From Corynebacterium frankenforstense DSM 45800 (GTDB lineage Bacteria > Actinomycetota > Actinomycetes > Mycobacteriales > Mycobacteriaceae): a stretch of DNA of 64,000 nt. Each line of letters opens with the position of its first letter. Within the stretch, counting starts at the first letter, position 1. The notes beneath the pieces were generated by a model. It saw only the letters and a program-made list of their open reading frames with translations, was not told the origin of the DNA and did no database searches. The DNA lies in the NCBI RefSeq assembly GCF_001941485.1, contig NZ_CP009247.1:1674001-1738000 (forward strand). Reading direction: 5' to 3'. This document shows positions 35,642 through 45,082 of the stretch, piece after piece. The position numbers and the translations under genes were made by a program.

Positions 35642-37030
35642 TCAGCGGGCCGCGCGGGCGGGCCGGGGCGCCCCGACGGTCCAGGCGGCGATCAGGGTGG
35701 TCAGCGGCACCGCGGCGACGAGCGCGAGCGAGCCGGTCACCGAGCGCATCACCTCGGTGGCCATCGTGTCGGAGGTCAGGATCTCCGCCAGCCCGCGCCC
35801 GGACACCCCGAGGAGCACCAGCAGCGGCAACGCGGCGCCGGCGTAGGAGAGCACGAGGGTGTAGACGGTGCTGGCCAGGTGGTCGCGGCCGACGCGCAGG
35901 GCGCGGGTGAACAGCTGCCAGCGCGAGGCGCCCGGATCGAGCTCGCGCAGCTCGGCGATGGTGGCGGACTGGGCGACGGTGACGTCGTTGAGCACGCCGA
36001 GGGTGCCCAGGATGAACCCGGCGGTCAAGAGCCCGGTGATCTCGATGCCGGGCAGGTAGAGCAGCACCTGCAGGTTGTTCTCGTCGCCGAGCCCCCGCAG
36101 CCGGTTGGTGCCGATGGCCAGCTGGGCGACGCCGACGCCGAGCAGCATCGCCGTGAGCGTCCCGCCGAGGGCGGAGGCGGTCTTCCAGTTCGCCCCGTGG
36201 ACGAGGAAGAGCACCAGGTAGAGCACGGCCGCGCAGGCGGTGATCGCCGCGGGCACCGGGGACTCGCCGCGGGCGAGCGCCGGCAGGAGGAAGACCCCGA
36301 TCACGCCGAGGGTGACGGCCAGGCCGAGCACGGCGCGCACGCCGCGCCAGGCGCCGACGACGGCGATGCCGGCGAGGGCGAGCAGCAGCCAGAACCAGAA
36401 GGCGCCGGTGCGGTGGAAGTCCTGGAAGCCGTAGGTGCGCGTGCCGTCGGCGCCCGTGTGCACGGCCAGGCGGACCTCGTCGCCGCTCTGCAGGTGCGCC
36501 GCGCCCTCCGCGCCGCTGGCGGCGGCGTCGGTCAGCAGCGTGCGGCGGCCGGAGTCGGGGCCGGAGTGGATGTCCACGGCGACGACGTGGCACGACTCCT
36601 GGCCGGCCGGCACCTGGTCGATGCCGGCGGGGATGACGTCGAGGACGGTACCGATCGCCTGCGTGGTGCACGCCGCGGTCAGGCTCTCGGCGACGGTGCC
36701 GTCCTGGGTCTCCACGCCCAGCGGGGAGGCCTCGGAGAAGTCGCCGGCGGGCGTGGGCGCCTCGCCGGAGGGCCACTGGACCACGAGCGCGACGGCGGTG
36801 GCCACGGCGCCGAGGAAGAGGACCACGGCCAGCACGACCCGCGACGGGGTCCAGGCCGTGGTGCGCGGGTCGAGCCGCTCGCGCAGCGGGCGGGAGTCCG
36901 GGGGCCCGGAGTGCCCGTGAGCGTGGGCGTGCCCGTGCGGGCGGGCGGGGGTTTCTGCGTGCTTGTCGACGCCCGCGTCTGCGGCGTGGGCGGTACGGCT
37001 CGCCGTCGGGCGGTGGTGATGGCGTCCCAT
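35642..37030 (-). CDS. YibE/F-family membrane protein with a His-rich N-terminus
   Basis: The 462-residue protein has a cytoplasmic, His-rich start (GRHHHRPT and later HGHAHAHGHSG within the first 42 residues), one helix near 65-85, an extracytoplasmic domain (about 90-200), and then seven or so helices with the YibE/F pattern LGTLGVLNDVTVAQSATIAEL near residue 330. YibE/F proteins are presumed transporters or channels; nothing firm is known. The His clusters suggest metal binding but could be low-complexity. It lies between acyP and smc in the same orientation. Confidence 0.82.
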   Translation of the reverse strand: MGRHHHRPTASRTAHAADAGVDKHAETPARPHGHAHAHGHSGPPDSRPLRERLDPRTTAWTPSRVVLAVVLFLGAVATAVALVVQWPSGEAPTPAGDFSEASPLGVETQDGTVAESLTAACTTQAIGTVLDVIPAGIDQVPAGQESCHVVAVDIHSGPDSGRRTLLTDAAASGAEGAAHLQSGDEVRLAVHTGADGTRTYGFQDFHRTGAFWFWLLLALAGIAVVGAWRGVRAVLGLAVTLGVIGVFLLPALARGESPVPAAITACAAVLYLVLFLVHGANWKTASALGGTLTAMLLGVGVAQLAIGTNRLRGLGDENNLQVLLYLPGIEITGLLTAGFILGTLGVLNDVTVAQSATIAELRELDPGASRWQLFTRALRVGRDHLASTVYTLVLSYAGAALPLLVLLGVSGRGLAEILTSDTMATEVMRSVTGSLALVAAVPLTTLIAAWTVGAPRPARAAR

Positions 37031-37070
37031 GGTCAGCAGATGGTAGCCGGGCCGCGCGCGGCGGTGCCGG

Positions 37071-37355
37071 TCAGCGCTCGCGGAAGCCCTCGGCGCCCTT
37101 CGGCTCGCCCCACTGTTCGACGACGAGCTCGACGGAACCGGGCCGGCCGGTCGTCGTCGGCTCCTCGCGCAGCAGCTCGAGCAGGCGCTCGCAGGTGTCC
37201 CGCTCCCCCTCGGCGACGACGCAGACGCGCCCGTCGACGAGGTTGCTCGCGGAGCCGGCCAGGCCCAGCTCGAGGGCCCGGGAGCGGGTCCACCAGCGGA
37301 AGCCCACGCCCTGGACGTGGCCGTGGACGAAGGCGGTCAGGCGCGTCGCACTCAT
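37071..37355 (-). CDS. acyP: Acylphosphatase
   Basis: Acylphosphatase hydrolyses acyl phosphates. The 94-residue protein has the complete signature VHGHVQGVGFRWW with the catalytic Arg, and SNLVDGRV with the catalytic Asn. The ATG overlaps the stop of the upstream symporter gene as ATGA (37352-37355), giving the start unambiguously. Often found next to smc in actinobacteria. Confidence 0.93.
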   Translation of the reverse strand: MSATRLTAFVHGHVQGVGFRWWTRSRALELGLAGSASNLVDGRVCVVAEGERDTCERLLELLREEPTTTGRPGSVELVVEQWGEPKGAEGFRER

Positions 37356-38863
37356 CGGCCCGCCTCCGTCTCCCCGGCGGTCTTCCAGCCGTAGTCGAGG
37401 GACTCGTACTCGGCGGAGCGCTCGGTGATCGGGTCGGAGCCGTCCCAGGTGCCCATCTCCTCCCAGCCGAGGGTGTCGCGCGGCAGGTCCTCGCGGCGGA
37501 AGACCGGGTTGAGCCCGGCGCGGCGCTGCACGGCGTAGTGGCGCAGCAGGGCCACGGCCACGCCGGCCAGCGGGAAGAGGGCGACGAGGTTGATGGTGGC
37601 CATCAGGCCGGAGAAGACGTCGGCCAGCGACCAGACCAGCGGCACCGAGCCGATGGCGCCGCCGAAGACGCAGAGGACGACGAGCGCGCGGAAGACCTGC
37701 AGGGTCGTGGAGTTGGTGCGCCCGACCATGTAGCCGATGTTGGACTCGCCGTAGTAGTAGTTGCCCACCACCGAGGAGAAGGCCAGGAAGATGATCAGCA
37801 CGGTCAGGAAGTGGATGCCCCAGCCACCGACGGAGTCGGAGAGCGCGGCCTGGGTCAGCTGCATGCCGCCCTCCTCGCTGTTGAGGTCCGGGGCGGCCAG
37901 CAGGATGATGAAGGCGGTGGCCGAGCAGACGACCAGGGTGTCGAAGTAGACGCCGAGGGTCTGGATCAGGCCCTGCTTGACCGGGTGGGACACGCTCGCG
38001 GTCGCGGCGGCGTTGGGCACCGAGCCCATGCCGGCCTCGTTGGAGAACAGGCCGCGGCGGATGCCCTGCTGGATCACCGCGCCGAGGGTGGCGCCGGCGA
38101 ACTCGCGGATGCCGAAGGCGCTGAGCACGATGTCCTCGATCATGCCGGGGATCTCGCCGATGTTCAGGCCGATGACGATGAAGGCGACGATGATGTAGGC
38201 GACGGCCATGACCGGCACGATCGTCTGGGTGACGGTGGCGATGCGCTGCACGCCGCCGAAGATGACGATTCCGGTGGCCGCGGCGAGCACGAGGCCGACG
38301 CCGACCTTGAGGCCCGTCGAGTCGTTGCCGGCGGACTGGCCGATGGCCTCGGTGATGGAGTTCGACTGCACGGCGTTGAAGACGAAGCCGTAGGTCACGC
38401 AGATGACCACGGCGAAGACGACCGCCAGCGGGCGCCAGTGCAGGGCCTTGGTCATGTAGTAGGCCGGGCCGCCGCGGTAGGAGGCGGCGTCGCGCTCCTT
38501 GAAGACCTGGGCGACGGTCGACTCGATGAACGAGGTCGCGCCGCCGACGATGGCCAGCAGCCACATCCAGAACACCGCGCCCGGCCCGCCGGTGGCCACG
38601 GCGATGGCCACGCCGGCGACGTTACCGGTGCCCACGCGCGAGGCCGCGGAGATGGTGAAGGCCTTGAAGGCGGAGATGCCCTTCTGCCCCTCGGAGATCT
38701 CCGAGGGGGACTCGGTGACGGCCTTGAGCATGTCCGGCACGTAGCGGATCTGCACGACGACGGTGCGCCAGCAGTAGACAAGGCCCGACCCGATGAGCAG
38801 GAACATCACCAGGTACCAGAACTTGTCGTTGAACGCCTGTACGGCGTTGACGAGAGATTCCAT
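37352..38863 (-). CDS. Sodium:alanine/glycine symporter (AGCS family)
   Basis: The 503-residue protein with about ten helices carries the AGCS signatures: GTGNVAGVAIAVATGGPGAVFWMW near residue 77, the loop YRGGPAYYM, and GLFSNEAGMGSVPNAAATA. It imports alanine or glycine with sodium. The C-terminal ~60 residues are hydrophilic. acyP follows with a four-base overlap; fpg precedes by 25 bases. Substrate preference (Ala, Gly or Gln) cannot be told by eye. Confidence 0.9.
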   Translation of the reverse strand: MESLVNAVQAFNDKFWYLVMFLLIGSGLVYCWRTVVVQIRYVPDMLKAVTESPSEISEGQKGISAFKAFTISAASRVGTGNVAGVAIAVATGGPGAVFWMWLLAIVGGATSFIESTVAQVFKERDAASYRGGPAYYMTKALHWRPLAVVFAVVICVTYGFVFNAVQSNSITEAIGQSAGNDSTGLKVGVGLVLAAATGIVIFGGVQRIATVTQTIVPVMAVAYIIVAFIVIGLNIGEIPGMIEDIVLSAFGIREFAGATLGAVIQQGIRRGLFSNEAGMGSVPNAAATASVSHPVKQGLIQTLGVYFDTLVVCSATAFIILLAAPDLNSEEGGMQLTQAALSDSVGGWGIHFLTVLIIFLAFSSVVGNYYYGESNIGYMVGRTNSTTLQVFRALVVLCVFGGAIGSVPLVWSLADVFSGLMATINLVALFPLAGVAVALLRHYAVQRRAGLNPVFRREDLPRDTLGWEEMGTWDGSDPITERSAEYESLDYGWKTAGETEAGR

Positions 38864-38888
38864 GAACCAGAATCGTAATCCGTCGAGC

Positions 38889-39761
38889 TCAGTGTCTCCG
38901 CTGACAGGTCGGGCAGAGGTGACTGGATCGGTTCATGAAGGTCTCCCGGATCACCGGCGTGCCGCAGCGCCGGCAGGGCTCGCCGGCCCTGCCGTAGACG
39001 TTCAGCGAGCGGGAGAAGTAGCCGCTGCGGCCGTTGACGTTGACGTAGAGCGAGTCGAACGAGGTCCCGCCCTGCCCGAGGGCGCGCTCCATGACGGCGC
39101 GCCCGCAGGCGAGCAGCTCGATCAGCCGGGGCAGGGCGACCCGGTCGGCGCGCTGGCGCGGGTGGATGCGGGCGGCGAAGAGCATCTCGTCGGCGTAGAT
39201 GTTGCCGATGCCGCTCAGGATCTCCTGGTTGAGCAGCAGGCGCTTGATCTCGGTGCGCTTCGTCTTCAGCAGCGCGGCCACGGCCGGCGCGTCGAAGGAG
39301 TCCTCGAGCAGGTCGGCGGCGATGTGCGCCACGGGTTCGGGCACCGCGCGCCCGGCCCTGCCGAGGGTGAGCGCGCACGGCCACCAGTAGCCGAAGGTGC
39401 GCTGGTCGACGAACCACAGCTCGCGCTCCTCCGGCCCGCCGATACGCGCCCGGATGCGCAGGTGCGTGAAGTTGGGGTCCTCCGCGCCGGTGCCGGCGGG
39501 TTTGATGAGCATCTGCCCGCTCATGCCGAGGTGGACCAGCAGGCAGTCGTCGACGGCCCCGTCCAGGTCGAGCCAGAGGAACTTCCCGCGGCGTTCCACG
39601 GCGCGCACGCGCGCGCCGTCGAGACGATCGGCGACGTCGCGTGGCTCGGCGCAGCGACGTACCGCCCGTGGGTAGCGCACCGCGACGTCGTCAATCGTGC
39701 GCCCGGTGAGGTGTTCGGCGAGGCCGCGCCGGACGACCTCGACCTCGGGCAGCTCAGGCAT
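38889..39761 (-). CDS. mutM: Formamidopyrimidine-DNA glycosylase (Fpg/MutM)
   Basis: Fpg removes 8-oxoguanine and other oxidised purines and nicks the strand. The 290-residue protein begins MPELPEVEVVRRGL with the catalytic Pro-Glu, has the Lys of RRGKFLW, the H2TH helix region LLLNQEILSGIGNIYADE and a C-terminal zinc finger CRRCGTP...CPTC. The start overlaps the rnc stop by eight bases. Complete and apparently functional. Codons for RTIDDVAVRY include a copy of the dispersed motif. Confidence 0.96.
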   Translation of the reverse strand: MPELPEVEVVRRGLAEHLTGRTIDDVAVRYPRAVRRCAEPRDVADRLDGARVRAVERRGKFLWLDLDGAVDDCLLVHLGMSGQMLIKPAGTGAEDPNFTHLRIRARIGGPEERELWFVDQRTFGYWWPCALTLGRAGRAVPEPVAHIAADLLEDSFDAPAVAALLKTKRTEIKRLLLNQEILSGIGNIYADEMLFAARIHPRQRADRVALPRLIELLACGRAVMERALGQGGTSFDSLYVNVNGRSGYFSRSLNVYGRAGEPCRRCGTPVIRETFMNRSSHLCPTCQRRH

Positions 39762-40530
39762 CCTCGCCCATGTGCAGGGCCAGGACGGTGGCGCGCTCGC
39801 GCAGCGCCGTCCAGGCCCGGTGGGCCGCCTCCTGCTCCGCGAGCTTCTTGTTGTGGCCCACGCCGCGGCCGAGCTCCACGCCGCGCACGCTGGCGGTGGC
39901 GGTGAAGGTCAGGTCGTGCTCGGGGCCGGTCGACTCGGCGGCGTAGACGGGCATCTCGAGCTTGAGCTCGGCGAGGCGTTCCTGCAGCGCGGTCTTCCAG
40001 TCCTGGTGGTGGCCCTGGGCGGTGGCGGTGGCGATCTTCTCGCCGAAGAGGCGCAGCACCACCTTCCGGGCGGTCTCGAAGCCGTGCTGGCGGTAGACGG
40101 CACCGAGGACGGCCTCGGTGGTGTCGGCCAGGATGGACTCCTTGGTGCGGCCCTCGGTGGACTGCTCGCCCTTGCCCAGCAGGATGTGGCTGCCCAGGTC
40201 GATCTCGCGGGCGATGTCCGCGCAGCCGTAGCGCGAGACGATCGAGGCGCGCATCTTGGAGATGTCTGACTCGGGGCGCGAGGGGTAGCGCTCGTAGAGC
40301 TCGCCGGCCACGGACAGACCGAGCACGGCGTCGCCGAGAAACTCGAGGCGCTCGTTGTTCGGCAGCGTGCCGTTCTCGTTGGCGAAGGAGCGGTGGGTCA
40401 GTGCCAGGCGCAGGTGCTCGTCGTCGACCTCGACGCCCAGTGCCTCGAGCAGCGGGGTGTGGTCGACGGCCGCGTAGGCGGCCTCGAGCGCCTCGACGCC
40501 GGTGGGCCGCTGGCTGCGGCGCCGGCTCAC
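39754..40530 (-). CDS. rnc: Ribonuclease III
   Basis: RNase III cleaves double-stranded RNA, including rRNA precursors. The 258-residue protein has the signature ERLEFLGDAVLGL, the second acidic motif DTTEAVLGAVY and a C-terminal dsRNA-binding domain (DWKTALQERLAEL...VGHNKKLAEQEAAHRAW). GTG start at 40530 overlaps the DUF177 stop as GTGA. Upstream DUF177-rnc-fpg order is typical for actinobacteria. Confidence 0.96.
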   Translation of the reverse strand: MSRRRSQRPTGVEALEAAYAAVDHTPLLEALGVEVDDEHLRLALTHRSFANENGTLPNNERLEFLGDAVLGLSVAGELYERYPSRPESDISKMRASIVSRYGCADIAREIDLGSHILLGKGEQSTEGRTKESILADTTEAVLGAVYRQHGFETARKVVLRLFGEKIATATAQGHHQDWKTALQERLAELKLEMPVYAAESTGPEHDLTFTATASVRGVELGRGVGHNKKLAEQEAAHRAWTALRERATVLALHMGEDA

Positions 40531-41057
40531 AGGAACTTCTCCAGCCCGGACCAGCGCGGGTCGGTGCCCTGGTACTCGCCGGCGATGCCGTCGGGCGCGG
40601 GGACCTCGGAGTCCGAGTCCTCGCAGCCGTCCTCGCAGACGGGGCTGAAGGGCAGGTTGAGGCCGATCTCGTCGGTGACGGCCTGGGTCAGGTCGACGCG
40701 CTCCTCAACGACGAGCGGCGGGAGGTCGTCCTCGTCGTCCTCTCCGTCCTCGGGGGCGTCGCCGGACTCGGTGAAGACGTCGGCGTCGTAGGCGAAGAAC
40801 TGCTCGACGTGGAAGTCGCCCTCGCGGTGCAGCTCGCGCAGGCAGCGCGAGCACTGGCCCTCGAGCGGCGCGGTGACGTCGGCGAGGACCTGCACGCCGG
40901 TGCCCAGGTCGGTCAGGTCGGCGTCGACGGTGACCTCGGCGCCCTGGGGCACGGCGATCATCGCCACGCCGATGCGTTCGGGGGCGGGTGCGGTGCGGGT
41001 CTGACGCTCACGGCCTCCGTCGAGACCGGAGACGTCGAAGATGAACGGGGAATCCAT
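40527..41057 (-). CDS. DUF177 (YceD-type) large-ribosomal-subunit accumulation protein
   Basis: The 176-residue acidic protein has the DUF177 core: VTADVTAPLEGQ-like LADVTAPLEGQCSRCLREL with a CxxC, VDLTQAVTDEIGLNLPFSPVCEDGC. The family is linked to 23S rRNA or L32 assembly in bacteria and plastids. Residues ~105-125 form an Asp/Glu run. In many phyla rpmF follows directly; here rnc follows instead, as in other actinobacteria. Confidence 0.85.
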   Translation of the reverse strand: MDSPFIFDVSGLDGGRERQTRTAPAPERIGVAMIAVPQGAEVTVDADLTDLGTGVQVLADVTAPLEGQCSRCLRELHREGDFHVEQFFAYDADVFTESGDAPEDGEDDEDDLPPLVVEERVDLTQAVTDEIGLNLPFSPVCEDGCEDSDSEVPAPDGIAGEYQGTDPRWSGLEKFL

Positions 41058-41071
41058 AACGGCCGACGATC

Positions 41072-41887
41072 CTACCCCTCGCGACGCGGCTGCGACCAGT
41101 CACGTTCGTCGTAGTCGTAGTCGTATCCGCCGCGGCTCGGGCCCCGCGTGCCGGCGGCCCCGGAGGCACCGATCGAGCGGTCGCCGCGCTGGGCGCCGCC
41201 GGAGGCGCCGGCGCCGCGGCGCAGGGCGGCGCGGTCGCTGGAGACGGTGCGCAGGACCCCGGAGAGGGTCTCCTCAAAGTCGGCGAGCTTGCCGTCGACG
41301 AACTCGTCGCACTCCTGGCGCAGCTGGCGCGACTCGGAGTGGGCGGCCTCGACCACGCGGTGGGCCTCCTCCTCGGCGCGGCGGGCGACCTCGGACTCGG
41401 AGACCAGGCGCTTCTGCTCGGCCAGACCCTCGTCGACGCTGCGCTGGTAGGAGGCGTTGCCCTCCTTGACCAGGCGGTCGGACTCGGACTGGGCGCGGGC
41501 GACGGTGTCCTCGGCCTCGGCGCGGGCGTGGGAGACGGTCTGCTCGGCCTCCTCCTGGGCGCGCGAGACCATCGTGGTCGAGCGGGTCTGCGCGTCGGCG
41601 AGCATGTTCTCGCTCTCCTCGTGGGCGGAGCCGACGATGTCGTTGGCCTCGTGCTCGGCGTCGGAGACGATCTGCTGGGCGCGCTCCTCGGCGCCACGGA
41701 TCAGTTCGTCGCGGCGGTCGAGGACGTCCTGGGCGTCGTCGATCTCGACGGGCAGCGCGTTGCGCATGTCGTCGAGAAGCGCCAACACGTCGTTGCGCGG
41801 CACCATGCAGTTGGAGGTCATGGGCACGCCGTAGGCCTGCTCCACGGTCTGGACCAGTTCATCGAGAGCTTCAAACACGCGGTACAT
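41072..41887 (-). CDS. sepIVA: Septation protein SepIVA (DivIVA-like coiled coil)
   Basis: The 271-residue protein starts MYRVFEALDELVQTVEQAYG and contains VPRNDVLALLDDMRNALPVE and DDAQDVLDRRDEL, closely matching mycobacterial SepIVA, a septum factor that also controls envelope synthesis. The middle ~150 residues are a heptad-rich coiled coil (many Ala/Glu/Ser), and the C-terminus is a Gly/Ser/Tyr/Asp tail. As in mycobacteria it sits just upstream of DUF177-rnc-fpg. The ATG at 41887 gives the conserved N-terminus; upstream codons are excluded. Confidence 0.88.
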   Translation of the reverse strand: MYRVFEALDELVQTVEQAYGVPMTSNCMVPRNDVLALLDDMRNALPVEIDDAQDVLDRRDELIRGAEERAQQIVSDAEHEANDIVGSAHEESENMLADAQTRSTTMVSRAQEEAEQTVSHARAEAEDTVARAQSESDRLVKEGNASYQRSVDEGLAEQKRLVSESEVARRAEEEAHRVVEAAHSESRQLRQECDEFVDGKLADFEETLSGVLRTVSSDRAALRRGAGASGGAQRGDRSIGASGAAGTRGPSRGGYDYDYDERDWSQPRREG

Positions 41888-41902
41888 GGCCCCAAGCGTA
41901 CC

Positions 41903-41934
41903 GGCGCGGCGCGGGGTTCTCCCCGCGCCGCGCC
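41903..41934. terminator. GC-rich hairpin between gdhA and sepIVA
   Basis: GGCGCGGCGCGGGG (41903-41916), TTCT, CCCCGCGCCGCGCC (41921-41934): a perfect 14-bp stem just after the gdhA stop. No U-run follows on the minus strand. Probably the gdhA 3' end. Confidence 0.6.
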
Positions 41935-41987
41935 GCATTTTCCGGGTCCGTGCGGACCGTTCCCTACTGTTCGATCACGCCCCGGAC

Positions 41988-43430
<1,443 letters not shown>

Positions 43431-43444
43431 TTATGACACAAGGC

Positions 43445-43476
43445 CGTTTGACCTGCACCAAAATACCGGTCAAACG
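43445..43476. promoter_or_regulatory. Perfect dyad between gdhA and glycerate kinase
   Basis: CGTTTGACC (43445-43453) and GGTCAAACG (43468-43476) are inverted arms with a 14-base spacer, in the divergent promoter region. On the minus strand a CATAAT -10 candidate for gdhA lies about ten bases beyond it. Likely operator; not an AmtR box by sequence. Confidence 0.55.
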
Positions 43477-43523
43477 ACCGACAAAAACTGCGTGATGCTG
43501 GTCACATACCCTCGTGCGTAACA

Positions 43524-44687
43524 ATGGAGGACGTGAACAATCCCGCTGACCGGCACCCCGAGACCCCGCGCCCCGCGACCGGGGGCGCCCGGGTCGTCAT
43601 CGCCCCCGACTCGTTCAAGGGCACCTTCGACGCCGACGCCGCCGCCGAACTCATCGGCGCCGGCGTGCGCGAGGTGCTCCCCGACGCCGAGATCACCCTC
43701 GCCCCCATGGCCGACGGCGGCGAGGGCACCGCCGCCCGCTTCACCGGCGAGACCGTCACCCTGCCCACCACCGACGCCGCCGGGCGGCTGACCGAGGCCG
43801 CCTACGTCTACGACGCCGCGGCGGCCACCGCCTACATCGACGTCGCCGCCGCCTCCGGCCTGCCCGCCGTGGCCGACCGCCCCGTGCCGCTGACCGGCGA
43901 CACCTACGGCACCGGCGTGCTCATCGCCGACGCGCGCACCCGCGGCGCCCAGCGCGTGGTGCTCGCCCTGGGCGGCTCCGGCACCGTCGACGGCGGCAGC
44001 GGGATCCTCGTCGCGCTCGGCGCGCGCCTGCTCGACCGCCGCGGCCTGCCCGTGCCCAAGGGCGGCGGCTGGCTCAGCGCCGTCGAGTCCGTGGACACCG
44101 CCCGGCTCAACACGGACGCCGGCGCCATGGAGTTCGTCCTGCTCACCGACGTCACGGCCCCGGTGACCGGCCCCGAGGGCGCCGCGCGGGTCTTCGGCCC
44201 GCAGAAGGGCGCGGCCGCGGACGACGTCGAACTGCTCGACGAGTCGCTCGCCCACCTCTGCAAGGTCCTCGAGTTCGACCCGACCACCCCCGGCGCGGGC
44301 GCGGCCGGCGGCGTGCCGGTCTGCCTGACCTGGCTGGCACGGCTCCTGGGCAACCCGGACCCGCGGATCCTGCCCGGCGCGCCCGTCGTCGCCGCGTCGC
44401 TGGGTCTCGAGGACGCCGTCGCCTCCGCCGACCTGGTCATCACCGGCGAGGGTTCCCTGGACGCGCAGAGCTTCACCGGCAAGGTCGTCGGCACGCTCGC
44501 CGGGCTCGAGCGCGCCGAGGGCGCGCACCTCGCGGTGGTCTGCGGCCGCGCGGACGCGGCGGCCCGCGGCGCGCTGCCGGCCGGCAGCCTCGTCGAGGAG
44601 ACGGGCTCGAAGGACGCCGACGCACTGCGCGCGGCCGGCGCCCGGGTGGCCGAGGCCTACCGGAAGATCTCCACCGTCCAGGGGTAG
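43524..44687 (+). CDS. Glycerate kinase
   Basis: The 387-residue protein belongs to glycerate kinase type 1: IAPDSFKGTFDADAAAELIGAGV near residue 28, LAPMADGGEGTA, LALGGSGTVDGGSGIL, and ITGEGSLDAQSFTGKV near the C-terminus. It phosphorylates glycerate to 2-phosphoglycerate (class inferred). The ATG at 43524 is annotated, but it overlaps a TGCGTAACAAT extended -10; a GTG at 43533, with GGAGG right before it, is the better leaderless candidate and would shorten the protein by three residues. The 3' end overlaps the opposite-strand gene by 31 bases. Confidence 0.88.
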   Translation: MEDVNNPADRHPETPRPATGGARVVIAPDSFKGTFDADAAAELIGAGVREVLPDAEITLAPMADGGEGTAARFTGETVTLPTTDAAGRLTEAAYVYDAAAATAYIDVAAASGLPAVADRPVPLTGDTYGTGVLIADARTRGAQRVVLALGGSGTVDGGSGILVALGARLLDRRGLPVPKGGGWLSAVESVDTARLNTDAGAMEFVLLTDVTAPVTGPEGAARVFGPQKGAAADDVELLDESLAHLCKVLEFDPTTPGAGAAGGVPVCLTWLARLLGNPDPRILPGAPVVAASLGLEDAVASADLVITGEGSLDAQSFTGKVVGTLAGLERAEGAHLAVVCGRADAAARGALPAGSLVEETGSKDADALRAAGARVAEAYRKISTVQG

Positions 44688-45052
44688 ACGGCGGGCAGCT
44701 CGTGGGCGGTCTCGTTCTCGAGCAGCACCGGGTCGTCCGGCAGCTCGGCGGCCGGGGTGAGCAGGCGCGAGAGCGCCATCGTCAGCTGGTTGACGGAGCC
44801 GGAGAACCCCTCGGGGCGCATGAGGTAGCGCACCACCTCCGCGTTCTCCAGGTCGCGGCCCTGGTGCTGATCGCGGTACGTTTGCCTTAGCTGATCGGCG
44901 ACCCCGGCCTGCAGCCGGGCCTGCGTGGACTCGACCGGCATCGCCTCGAGGACACCGGCCGCGGCCAGCTTCTCCCCCGCGTCGGCGAACCGCTCCTGGA
45001 GGGCCTCCGCACGGTCCGCGGGGACGAGGACGTCGAACTGAATCTGTGGCAT
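44657..45052 (-). CDS. Conserved-type hypothetical protein, 131 residues
   Basis: I do not recognise the family. The product (MPQIQFDVLVPADRAEALQE) is a small soluble alpha/beta protein with an N-terminal strand-helix, a QTYRDQHQGRDLENAEVVRYLM segment and a C-terminal ELPAVYPWTVEIFR. There is no signal peptide or membrane helix. Its last 31 bases overlap the 3' end of glycerate kinase on the other strand. Start ATG at 45052 is divergent from the DUF4921 gene with 30 bases between them. Confidence 0.65.
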   Translation of the reverse strand: MPQIQFDVLVPADRAEALQERFADAGEKLAAAGVLEAMPVESTQARLQAGVADQLRQTYRDQHQGRDLENAEVVRYLMRPEGFSGSVNQLTMALSRLLTPAAELPDDPVLLENETAHELPAVYPWTVEIFR

Positions 45053-45082
45053 GGCCCCAGAGCATAACCGGAAAGGTGGACC

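Noticed and set aside
31982..38878. A 2298-codon open frame on the plus strand across smc and the genes upstream of it
   Set aside because: It is antisense to smc, YibE/F, acyP and the symporter, has a composition dictated by the opposite-strand codons (Gly/Ala/Val/His/Arg with no recognisable domain), and all four minus-strand genes are well supported.
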